A DNA stretch of 64,000 nt from Branchiostoma floridae (lineage: Eukaryota > Chordata > Leptocardii > Amphioxiformes > Branchiostomatidae): assembly GCF_000003815.2 (NCBI RefSeq), contig NC_049980.1, forward strand, positions 8,345,692 through 8,409,691, given 5' to 3'. Position 1 is the first letter of the stretch. Each line of letters opens with the position of its first letter. Made by a program: the position numbers and the translations under genes. Positions 37,101 to 41,790 of this stretch are shown here, piece after piece. The notes under the pieces were generated by a model. That model had not been told where the DNA came from, made no database searches, and saw nothing but the letters and a program-made list of their open reading frames with translations.

Positions 37101-39462
37101 GATGTCGTCAGCAAAGATTTAATGACCTCTGAACTCCTGAGGTTGTGACCTCCTACGTAACAATAAAATATGCATATATACAGACCTCACTCCCTCTGTG
37201 AAGTCATCGGCGCCATGTTGGATCACAACACATGCTCGTACAGCACACGACGATGTCATTGGTTAATTTAATTAACCTCCAATGTGGTCACCGGGGAACT
37301 CATATCTTAATTACCATGACACACCTGCATCGTGGCGCCTGCCCAAGTCTATCAACTGATACCCCTGGGTATACACCTCGATACCAATTGTATCAATCCT
37401 GCCATTGCCAAATTGCTCACCTAACACACTAAATACGTCTATTTCATTCACGTAGCCCTTATATCCATCATATGAATGCCGGCACGGTCGCCGACACTTT
37501 CATTCACGTAAGCCTATGGTGGATGACTTGCCTCCTGCACGTAACGCCTGTGAAACTCTTGTCTCCCGTTCATTACGTACCACATATCTTGTGTGACGTG
37601 AGATTATCCAACCTCTGCACACCCGGTGTGATAAAACTGATATAGCGTCCCAGACGCAATATCTCCAATCTCAGCACACCCAGTGTGCTCGCTGCAAACT
37701 GCCATAGTCAAAGCTAAGGCCTAAGCCGCAACATAACTTACGTCCCAGACGTAAGATATCCAGTCTCTGCACACCCAGTGTGCTCGCTGCAAACTGCCAT
37801 AGTCAAAGCTAAGGCCTATTAAAGCAGCAACATAACTTACGTCCCAGACGTAAGATATCCAATCTCAGCACACCCAGTGTGCTCGCTGCAAACTGCCATA
37901 GTTAGAGCTAAGGCCTAAGCCGCAACATAACTTACGTCCCAGACGCAAGATATCCAATCTCAGCACACCCAGTGTGCTCGCTGCAAACTGCCATAGTCAA
38001 AGCTAAGGCCTAAGCCGCAACATAACTTACGTCCCAGACGTAAGATATCCAATCTCAGCACACCCAGTGTGCTCGCTGCAAACTGCCATAGTCAAAGCTA
38101 AGGCCTATTAAAGCAGCAACATAACTTACGTCCCAGACGCAAGATATCCAATCTCAGCACACCCAGTGTGCTCGCTGCAAACTGCCATAGTCAGAGCTAA
38201 GGCCTAAGCAGCAACATAACTTACGTCCCAGACGCAAGATATCCAATCTCAGCACACCCAATGTGCTCGCTGCAAACTGCTGTAGTCAGAGAACACCCGG
38301 CGTAAGGGGACCAACAGCAAAGCAGCCGACGTCACGAGCTGGTTTCTTCGAGCAGTATTAACTCAATCAACCAGGTGCATACGCGCGCCACGTGTGCACA
38401 ATCTACCGACGTCCCATCCACATGCAAATTTCATGGCGCCGCTCTCAGCTCCTGTAGGATGGTAACTCTGGCGGCAAAATCGCTGACTCAGGCTGTGAGT
38501 TATTGTGGTAGCTGCCGTTGCCATGATTCCCATGTCCGTCTGCCTGCTTGGGTTGTCCTCGTTGTTCTCATGTTGTCGTCGTTGTCCTCTCCTCTGTCTA
38601 TGAAATACTTTGTCGACTTCTGTGAAGATCTACAGTTTGATAACGACATAAGAACACCACACGTTAGACTTTGCTGCATTCCGCTCAAATGCAGCGCTAC
38701 CCCCAACCCAAGCAAGCTTCCGCCACGCGAAGCTAGATCGGGCAACGTCGTGGACGCACGGGAAGCTCGACTTGAATTGTCCACCCAGCTACCAACTGAA
38801 TACGTGATAAACGCAGCCGGAGACCCAAATCTAGACAGCACACTACCTCAGAAATGCAAATCAGCCCCATGTGCGCCCACCATCCACATTCTCGCCGACA
38901 ACTCAAACGTGGAACAAATTGACAGCAAAATGCGAAAAAGACAATTCCCTGCACAAAGTGTTACCACTGCGACACCCCAAACCTTTCAGGTGGAAACTGT
39001 GCTAAACTCTGCTTCATCAGTACACGTGGCGTAGGGTTTCTCTGCACTGCTGCCAACACGACCCTGCTTGTGTCTTCTTGCTGCGGATGTCTCCGGGAGA
39101 ATGGCAGAAGGGATTATGCACGCCACCTTATATGGTATTATTTGATCACATGATTTCGGCTGACCAATGATCGTGCAGTGTGAATAGTCATAGGATTCAA
39201 TAACAAAGCAGGCAAGGTATGTCAATGGGTCGTCATGATATTTGGAAGGGTGGAACGGATAGAATTCCGGTTGATCAGGGTTGGTATTACAGGAATACAC
39301 CTAATACCCTGATGTTACCATTGCCCCCTCCAGGCTGCGATGCACGCGGTGGTGGCCTCCAGTCGTCTGGGCAGTGCCAGCAGTGGCAGCAGTGCGGGAA
39401 GCGAGCGGACCTCGCCCAAACCCTCCTCCAGACCAGCCGCAGAGGAAGGCAAGGAAGAGTAG
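1025..39462 (+). CDS. CAMK4: Calcium/calmodulin-dependent protein kinase IV orthologue, whole gene (12 coding exons)
   Basis: Serine/threonine kinase activated by Ca2+/calmodulin and by CaMKK phosphorylation; in vertebrates it phosphorylates CREB in the nucleus. Exons 1025-1134, 11388-11466, 15835-15897, 17817-17899, 20286-20358, 26514-26552, 28940-28991, 31973-32047, 32485-32560, 33093-33219, 33880-34029 and 39334-39462 join in phase to 351 codons plus a TAG. Visible motifs: glycine loop GHGATS (36-41), ATP lysine K58 in YAVK, helix-C E72, HRDLK with D147, N152, DFG 168-170, activation-loop T183 in QTVCGTPGYCAPE, and an autoinhibitory/CaM-binding segment at about 299-323 ending in VVASSRLGS. 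CTVCGTPGYC-type loop, YDERGDQ and SSRLGS are CaMKIV-specific rather than CaMKI. Human CaMKIV is 473 residues; the missing part is the acidic tail. The start was chosen because the next in-frame sequence aligns with the vertebrate N-terminus (WIEGS versus WIDGS). Orthology is inference from recalled family sequence. Confidence 0.93.
7427..7478. repeat. Two-copy 26-bp tandem repeat
   Basis: The unit AACCATGAAATGTTTTCATA plus ACAC occurs twice back to back. It contains a short palindrome (TGAAA/TTTCA). Probably replication slippage. Confidence 0.75.
11165..11253. mobile_element. Partial MITE, family A
   Basis: Contains CACATAGATAAAGGTGAACT followed by AGCTTTA, matching the right terminal repeat of the complete copy at 15235-15453. 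The left end is not identifiable. It lies 135 bp upstream of CAMK4 exon 2. Confidence 0.5.
11388..11466 (+). CDS. CAMK4: CAMK4 coding exon 2
   Basis: Acceptor after a T-rich tract and CAG; GTAAGT donor. Residues 37-63: completes the glycine-rich loop (GATSVVYRC) and carries the ATP-anchoring lysine K58 in YAVKRIKK. 79 bp, phase 2 in and phase 0 out, consistent with its neighbours. Confidence 0.93.
13012..13575 (-). mobile_element. 5'-truncated CR1/Jockey-type LINE, 3' end of ORF2
   Basis: On the minus strand an open frame runs from about 13575 to 13106 and matches the C-terminal end of non-LTR retrotransposon ORF2 proteins: YAATVWDPYTKKDKDKL, RVQNQAARF, LEDRRKMSRLCMMYKM, a conserved RIDVFKNSYFPRTI-x-W-N-LL and a terminal SLDSFKERL. 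It is followed by a GC-rich 3'UTR and a (ATACAG)n tail at 13012-13036, the short-tandem-repeat tail typical of the CR1/L2 group. The reverse transcriptase and endonuclease are missing, so it is a dead 5' truncation. The frame has no stop, so it is fairly young. Related tails lie at 46912-47022 and 62385-62640. Confidence 0.85.
14433..14575. repeat. Degenerate about 44-bp tandem repeat with CCATTGG
   Basis: Three to four imperfect units built on GAAACCAACCATTGG spaced 40-50 bp. The motif is a reverse CCAAT box, but the tandem structure is the simplest explanation. Confidence 0.5.
14745..15228. repeat. Imperfect about 220-bp tandem duplication
   Basis: AACATGGCTCCAT, TGATTGCGCAGTCCTG/CGATTGCACAGTCCTG and ATTGTTGCCATGGTACC recur in the same order about 200-225 bp apart (for example 14784 and 15008; 14918 and 15115), with a partial third unit running up to the family-A MITE. 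Confidence 0.65.
15235..15453. mobile_element. Complete MITE, family A
   Basis: 219 bp with terminal inverted repeats of about 45 bp: the left end reads TAATGCTGGTTCACCTATAT and the right end, reverse-complemented, TAACGCTAGTTCACCTTTAT. The interior contains GGATATGAAGTCGAC, shared with the copy at 34589-34724. No coding capacity. Confidence 0.8.
15835..15897 (+). CDS. CAMK4: CAMK4 coding exon 3
   Basis: Flanked by TTTCTTTCAG and GTAAGT. Residues 64-84, TDKKIIRAEVGILLRL then KHPNI, the kinase helix C. E72 is the glutamate that pairs with K58. 63 bp, phase 0 on both sides. Confidence 0.94.
15898..17816 (+). other. CAMK4 intron 3 (1.9 kb)
   Basis: Contains a tRNA-like promoter region on the minus strand (about 16440-16540). 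Otherwise unremarkable AT-rich sequence; the overlapping frames at 16422-16942 carry no recognisable protein. Confidence 0.6.
16440..16540 (-). repeat. tRNA-like SINE head
   Basis: The minus strand has a Pol III B-box (GGTTCAAGTCC, rc of 16458-16468) in GGTCGTGGGTTCAAGTCCTG, preceded by a tRNA-like body. It does not fold into a good cloverleaf, so I read it as a SINE fragment rather than a tRNA gene. Confidence 0.4.
17817..17899 (+). CDS. CAMK4: CAMK4 coding exon 4
   Basis: Acceptor TTTTCAG, donor GTAAGA. Residues 85-111 plus two bases of R112: beta-4/beta-5, hinge and the start of helix D, reading IQLREIFETASELYLVLELV then TGGELFE. Vertebrate CaMKIV has the same LVLELVTGGELFDR motif. Confidence 0.94.
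18389..18596 (-). promoter_or_regulatory. RE1/NRSE-like motif cluster 1
   Basis: On the minus strand 18389-18409 reads TATTCAGCACCAGGGACAGG, matching the vertebrate REST consensus TTCAGCACCnnGGACAG at every fixed position. Weaker versions lie at 18513-18527 (TTCAGCACCAAGGCC) and 18580-18596 (TTCAGCACCAGGGCAG). Whether a REST-like factor exists in this organism is not shown here; the motif could simply be a repeat. Confidence 0.4.
18615..18703. repeat. Two-copy 45-bp tandem repeat
   Basis: The block TCATCTTTATTCTGTACAAG followed by ATAACTACATACATACAAAA and TGCA is present twice without mismatches that I can see, suggesting a recent duplication. Confidence 0.8.
20286..20358 (+). CDS. CAMK4: CAMK4 coding exon 5
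   Basis: Acceptor TTCCACAG, donor GTAAGT. Residues 112-136: RIIQKGYYSEKDAAEAVRQ and then ICEAVA, the helix D to helix E region. GYYSE(K/R)DAA is shared with vertebrate CaMKIV. Confidence 0.93.
21020..21335 (+). mobile_element. tRNA-derived SINE
   Basis: B-box GGTTCGATTCC at 21088-21098 followed by the amphioxus-type SINE body (TTTCCTCACTCCACCCAGGT; later CAGACTGCCCCTACGGCCTC). Related bodies occur near 33550-33790 and 36020-36180. The tail is T-rich. The left boundary is approximate. Confidence 0.6.
23090..23320. repeat. Dispersed repeat, copy 1
   Basis: Shares ordered blocks with 29098-29300: GGATGACATCCTCT, ATTATGAAATCT, GTGGTCAG-AAGGTT and TTCATTTTGTT. No ends or coding capacity identified. 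Confidence 0.6.
24660..25012. mobile_element. Family-D inverted-repeat element, truncated copy
   Basis: From GACCCAGCTTAGCA to the end CGACTCTA it parallels the second half of the fuller copy at 39638-40362 (AATTGTTGGAA, GGTTCAAACATGTTCAAACT, GTGACTCGGAA). It lacks the left terminal repeat and a roughly 150-bp internal segment. Confidence 0.7.
26514..26552 (+). CDS. CAMK4: CAMK4 coding exon 6 (catalytic loop)
   Basis: A 39-bp micro-exon (acceptor CTTCACAG, donor GTAAGG) encoding YLHENDIVHRDLK, residues 137-149, with catalytic base D147. It is the smallest exon of the gene and is phase 0 on both sides; skipping it would keep the frame but destroy catalysis. Confidence 0.93.
26553..28939 (+). 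other. CAMK4 intron 6 (2.4 kb)
   Basis: Contains a probable ancient dispersed repeat (26680-26900, with CAGACAGACAGACAAAC) and a complete family-B inverted-repeat element (28170-28408). The minus-strand frame at 28168-28476 is inside that element and is not a gene. Confidence 0.6.
28170..28408. mobile_element. MITE, family B, complete
   Basis: About 240 bp. The left end GGGCCACACCAATTTAATTT then GTTGGTTCACAGATTT is mirrored at the right by AAATCTGTGAACCCAAAA and TTGTTTTGGCCTTAA. Arms are about 36 bp with scattered mismatches. A second copy lies at 30341-30577. Confidence 0.75.
28940..28991 (+). CDS. CAMK4: CAMK4 coding exon 7
   Basis: Acceptor CTCTGCAG, donor GTAAGT. Residues 150-166 plus one base: PENLLYSVEADDALLKL. 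N152 is the Mg-binding asparagine. It ends one base into Ala167 of the ADFG motif. Confidence 0.92.
29098..29300. repeat. Dispersed repeat, copy 2
   Basis: Collinear with 23090-23320 in the same orientation: CATGTTGA, GGATGACATCCTCT, GCAAAC, ATTATGAAATCTAAGTGGTC, TCTTCATTTTGTT. Both copies lie in CAMK4 introns. Confidence 0.6.
30341..30577. mobile_element. MITE, family B, degenerate copy
   Basis: Shares AAACTGAGTGCAC, AATCTGTGAACC and TGACCTTAA with the copy at 28170-28408. The right terminal repeat contains a (CCAA)4 expansion; the left one has decayed. Confidence 0.6.
31819..31862. repeat. Near-perfect 21-bp hairpin
   Basis: Arms 31819-31839 and 31842-31862 are complementary at 20 of 21 positions, the exception being a G-T wobble, with a 2-base spacer. 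The first arm reads AATGCATTTCTGTCAAGATG. The loop is too small for a typical microRNA precursor. Confidence 0.85.
31973..32047 (+). CDS. CAMK4: CAMK4 coding exon 8 (DFG and activation loop)
   Basis: Acceptor TTTTGCAG, donor GTGAGT. Residues 167-191: ADFGLSKIISNEV then TMQTVCGTPGYC. D168 binds Mg-ATP. T183 aligns with the CaMKK phosphorylation site of vertebrate CaMKIV (KTVCGTPGYC). Confidence 0.95.
32048..32484 (+). other. CAMK4 intron 8
   Basis: 437 bp between exons 8 and 9. A short direct repeat of AATGCATCAGTC near 32327-32349 is the only thing seen. Confidence 0.7.
32485..32560 (+). CDS. CAMK4: CAMK4 coding exon 9
   Basis: Acceptor TTGCACAG, donor GTAGGT. Residues 192-216 plus two bases: APEVLRGQPYGPMVDMWS then IGVVTYI. 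APE completes the activation segment and D-x-W-S is kinase helix F. Confidence 0.94.
32561..33092 (+). other. CAMK4 intron 9
   Basis: 532 bp, AT-rich, nothing recognised. Confidence 0.7.
33093..33219 (+). CDS. CAMK4: CAMK4 coding exon 10
   Basis: Acceptor TGTTCCAG, donor GTAGGT. Residues 217-259, including LLVGFEPFYDERGDQYMF and APWWDDVSLNAKDL. The YDERGDQ and SLNAKDL strings are diagnostic of CaMKIV. Confidence 0.95.
33550..33790 (+). mobile_element. tRNA-derived SINE in CAMK4 intron 10
   Basis: Degenerate B-box around 33613, then the conserved body GTGCCCTTGGGAAAGGCAC (33641-33659), TTTCCTCACTTCACTCAGGT and GGGCTGTCCTTTGGATGGGA. The same body is at 36025-36043 and, in diverged form, 21121 onward. 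Intron 10 spans 33220-33879 and holds nothing else. Confidence 0.65.
33880..34029 (+). CDS. CAMK4: CAMK4 coding exon 11
   Basis: Acceptor TCTCCCCAG, donor GTGACC. Residues 260-309: end of the kinase C-lobe (VQRLLVIDPKKRL, HPWVKGKA), then the autoinhibitory segment and the first half of the CaM-binding helix (IKEFNAKRKLK). The non-optimal GTGACC donor could allow intron retention, which would add nine codons and stop before the second half of the helix. Confidence 0.93.
34589..34724. mobile_element. MITE, family A, short copy
   Basis: 136 bp from TAACGCTAG to CTAGCATTA; interior AGGGATATGAAGTCGACAGG and TGGTGGTTTCAAA match the copy at 15235-15453. Outer repeats are shortened by decay. Confidence 0.7.
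34836..35272 (+). mobile_element. Novel inverted-repeat element, small copy
   Basis: About 435 bp. Begins TATCCACACTGACAATCATT and ends, reverse-complemented, TATTCACACTGCACGATCAT, so it has short terminal inverted repeats. Its first 59 bp are identical to the start of the adjacent large element (35271-35329) and its last 108 bp (35165-35272) are identical to the large element's end (39080-39187). An internal sub-repeat relates 35067-35105 to 35192-35230. No reading frame of note. Confidence 0.65.
35545..36018 (-). pseudogene. Decayed non-LTR reverse transcriptase fragment 1
   Basis: Minus-strand translation near 36010-35920 reads DLADDLVLLSEDFSVNG, the (Y/F)ADD catalytic box of LINE reverse transcriptases, then VGLSISKKKIEVMI; further on come CVLSTVLYSAETW and a RLRWQQYI block typical of the thumb/C-terminus. 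Frameshifts and a deletion break it up. Confidence 0.7.
36020..36310 (+). mobile_element. SINE copy inside the large element
   Basis: GTGCCCTTGGGAAAGGCAC (36025-36043) and GTGAAAATGAGTACTTAGCT match the SINE at 33550-33790; it continues with CCCGGGCACGTCAAAGAACC. The 5' tRNA-like part is missing. Confidence 0.6.
36962..37125 (-). pseudogene. Decayed non-LTR reverse transcriptase fragment 2
   Basis: The minus strand encodes FADDIAFIENSEEELQQVT (from about 37122 downward) and then, after a frameshift, LKINA, again the FADD box region of a LINE reverse transcriptase. It differs enough from fragment 1 to be a different element. Confidence 0.7.
37646..38290 (+). repeat. Seven-unit 95/99-bp minisatellite
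   Basis: CGTCCCAGACG recurs at 37646, 37741, 37840, 37935, 38030, 38129 and 38224, spacing 95, 99, 95, 95, 99, 95. Each unit includes CAGCACACCCAGTGTGCTCG (with the inverted repeat CACACCCAGTGTG) and GCTGCAAACTGCCATAGT. The 99-bp units carry CTATTAAAGCAGC in place of CTAAGCCGC, giving a three-unit higher-order pattern. Confidence 0.92.
38375..39034 (+). CDS. Orphan 219-codon reading frame inside the large element
   Basis: Longest open frame in the window. Begins with an ATG directly 3' of the minisatellite and ends 46 bp before the identical terminal block. I recognise no family. Visible features: a hydrophobic stretch at about residues 58-75 (AWVVLVVLMLSSLSSPLSM), several Cys in the N-terminal half, and a Ser/Thr-rich end. 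Sequence is CpG-rich compared with its surroundings. It may be a real element-encoded protein, or just an open stretch in GC-rich DNA; there is no splice or promoter evidence. Confidence 0.25.
   Translation: MHTRATCAQSTDVPSTCKFHGAALSSCRMVTLAAKSLTQAVSYCGSCRCHDSHVRLPAWVVLVVLMLSSLSSPLSMKYFVDFCEDLQFDNDIRTPHVRLCCIPLKCSATPNPSKLPPREARSGNVVDAREARLELSTQLPTEYVINAAGDPNLDSTLPQKCKSAPCAPTIHILADNSNVEQIDSKMRKRQFPAQSVTTATPQTFQVETVLNSASSVHVA
39334..39462 (+). CDS. CAMK4: CAMK4 coding exon 12 (CaM-binding helix end and short tail)
   Basis: Acceptor CCCCCTCCAG. Residues 310-351 then TAG. Begins AAMHAVVASSRLGSAS, matching vertebrate AAVKAVVASSRLGSAS, so the frame is certain. The remaining 28 residues are Ser/Pro rich and end in EEGKEE. 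The about 120-residue acidic tail of mammalian CaMKIV is absent; a further spliced exon cannot be excluded but would need a different isoform. Confidence 0.92.
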   Translation, partial: AAMHAVVASSRLGSASSGSSAGSERTSPKPSSRPAAEEGKEE

Positions 39463-39637
39463 ACCGGAAACACTCTCATACAGAAACACTCTCTCTACGC
39501 AAGGCTCCACAAAATGGTTGTAGGAGATTTTATACCTGCAATACAGCATATAGCCTGGCATATTCCATAAGATATATACATGTCTATTGGTACATGTAGC
39601 TACAACATACTCTCCAAAGCTTTTTATCTCTCACAGT

Positions 39638-40362
39638 TAGAGTCAATTCCACATTACCGAGAGGGTGTTTCTTGCCTTTTGTTCCAACATTTTGGAAATC
39701 TTTGTTACAATCTAACTGTGATAAGTAACTGTTTAGAACTATTTATAACATCTGTGTGATGTTTGAAATATTTTCTATAGTGTTCGTACATGTTAGAAAC
39801 ATTTCTAACATCAAATACATTACTTCTGTTAGTTTCTAAACTGTTCCAACATACATTCATCATTTGTGATCACATGTTCGAACATCGATACAATGTTTTG
39901 TATCTGGGGCAGTGGGCTGGAAAGAGGGCAATTCACACATCCCTGCCAAGTACAGGAAATCATGTCTGTCTGCCACCTTTTCACAAAAGACTCACCAGTG
40001 TCTTCTGAAGAAAATCTAAAGATACAAGGCCAAACAAATGACCCAGCTTAGCACCTTTGTTTATTGGGGGCAATAAAAGTTTTTACGGAGGGAAAAAAAT
40101 GACACAAATTGTTGGAACATGTTGGAACAATAACAGAAGCACATAGATGTTTGAAAATTGTTCTAAATAAAGAGATATTCGTATTGTTACTTTCCCAATG
40201 TTTCCAACAAATATGAATAGGTTCAAACATGTTCAAACTTTCATTTTTAATTGTTTGAACAATTTAGAATATAGTGACTGAAAAACTCTTTTACTTTAAA
40301 AAGTTCAAACTTATTACAAATATTATCTTAAAACCCTCTCAGTGACTCGGAACTGACTCTAG
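39638..40362. mobile_element. Family-D inverted-repeat element, full copy (about 725 bp)
   Basis: Left end AGAGTCAATTCCACATTACC then GAGAGGGTGTTT is mirrored at the right by AAACCCTCTCAGTGACTCGG then AACTGACTCT, i.e. about 31-bp terminal inverted repeats flanked by TA on both sides. The interior is full of short GTTCCAACA/TGTTGGAAC repeats. A truncated relative is at 24660-25012. Confidence 0.75.
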
Positions 40363-41494
40363 TTGGAATCTTGTCAATATCTGAACTCTTGTTAACTGAT
40401 TCATATAGATAGCATAGCTGATAATAGTTAATACTTAGTCTGTAATTTGAGATTTTTCTGTTTCCACATTCGTGTTGTCTCAAATTACAAGGATATGTTT
40501 TACGCCTTCAGGCTGAGATAGCCATACAATATACGGGCAAAACGGAATGATTTATATATATGTATGTATAAAGCTTAACACATTAACTTCAGAGATTATG
40601 GAGATGGTTGAAGTTGAAAAAACAAAATCATGAATTTATTGAGGGTAATCGTAGACTTTCATCAGTCATTTATTTCAAAGGAGATTTTTGAGTGGATAAG
40701 GGAGATTAATGTTGATATGAGATTGTTAATTTTGTTGCAGCTCCTGTTGGGACAGAGACTGGGAAGTTTTGTATGATAGTCTCTTGATGCAGATGATTGT
40801 CATTTCTGTGTCTGCATGCCCATGTCTGTGTCTGTGTGTGGTTCTAACATGGTAGCTTTTGCAACTCACTAAAGTAGAAGTATCTCGTGATGTACATAAT
40901 GTAGGAACAGAAAGCATGATGTGTACTGTAGTACACAGGTCTGTATAAGAATGTAGTTAAATCTACATATTATTTTGGTTAAGGTCTCATAGAATGTTGT
41001 CTGTATTTGTGACATCTTTTGAGGTTATGATGTATTGTATTCTGTCTCAAGCAATCTACAAAACAGGTTTTACCCATTTTAGACCCAAGGATCATTTTAA
41101 ACAACCTGATTTGGTGAAAACATGCTCTTAAATTTTTCTCTTTGTTGCTAGGTTCAACCCATTCACACTGAGCTACAAGGTTGTACATGTTAAGTACAGT
41201 TTATCCAATTGAAGGATAAGATGATGTATAATTCTTTGTTGAGTTTTCTGTACAAACCTGGTACAATTTTTTATGTTACCTCCCATTTTTTTGGAAACTA
41301 TCAGACAGCTATCATGCTTCTGAAAGTTTAGTGGTTCAGATGTAATATTCTGACATGGTTTGAAGTAAAATCTATTGTATATTGTTTCTCTTCAAGATGT
41401 ACAGAGGATACTGCACTCAAAGGCAATGGGATAATCTGTAACATTGATAATGGAGATGGCATTTGTTGTTTGTATATCCAGATCTCACCTGTTC

Positions 41495-41750
41495 AAGGGG
41501 TGATTAATAAGTTCACAGCCTCACCCAGAAGTTAAGTGCACAACTCAAATTTTAGGGCATAGTTATCTTACCAATCCACCAAATTTCAAATCATTTCAGT
41601 CACGAATTTCCAGCCAACGTCCATCTTGACTGAGGAATAATGATCACAATGATTTGAATTTTGGTAGGCAAGAGACTTATGATAATGTCACAAAATTGGT
41701 TGTGCATCTTACTTCTAGGTGTGACCGAGAACTTATTTAGTACTCCTCAT
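41495..41750. mobile_element. MITE with about 50-bp inverted repeats
   Basis: Left AAGGGGTGATTAATAAGTTC then ACAGCCTCACCCAGAAGTT pairs with the reverse complement of the right end (AGGAGTACTAAATAAGTTCT then CGGTCACACCTAGAAGT) at about 80 percent. The end pattern resembles mariner-derived elements. No frame of note. Candidate poly(A) signal 41759 lies just outside. Confidence 0.65.
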
Positions 41751-41790
41751 ATTACTTCAATAAATTTCCTCTAACAAATCCTGGTGTGGT

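Larger units (their letters stand above)
35271..39187 (+). mobile_element. Novel inverted-repeat element, large copy (3.9 kb)
   Basis: Shares both ends with the small copy immediately upstream, in the same orientation. Inside it are, in order: a decayed minus-strand LINE fragment (35545-36018), a SINE (about 36020-36180), a second decayed LINE reverse-transcriptase fragment (36962-37125), a seven-unit minisatellite (37646-38290) and a 219-codon open frame (38375-39034). No transposase is recognisable, so it is probably non-autonomous or represents an undescribed type. No target-site duplication is evident. Confidence 0.55.
34030..39333 (+). other. CAMK4 intron 11 (5.3 kb)
   Basis: Splits the CaM-binding helix between residues 309 and 310. 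Nearly all of it is mobile DNA: a family-A MITE, then two head-to-tail related elements spanning 34836-39187. Confidence 0.8.
39463..41790 (+). other. CAMK4 3' flank and possible 3'UTR
   Basis: No coding signal. The first 170 bp are unique, then a family-D element (39638-40362) begins. A candidate poly(A) signal AATAAA at 41759-41764 is followed by GT-rich TGGTGTGGTG at 41783-41792; AATAAA also occurs at about 40070 and 40168, inside the mobile element. The true 3' end is undetermined. Confidence 0.4.

Noticed and set aside
34841..39187. LTR retrotransposon bounded by the 108-bp direct repeats
   Set aside because: The repeats end in inverted, not TG..CA, termini; there is no primer-binding site or gag/pol, and each 108-bp block also ends the small neighbouring element.
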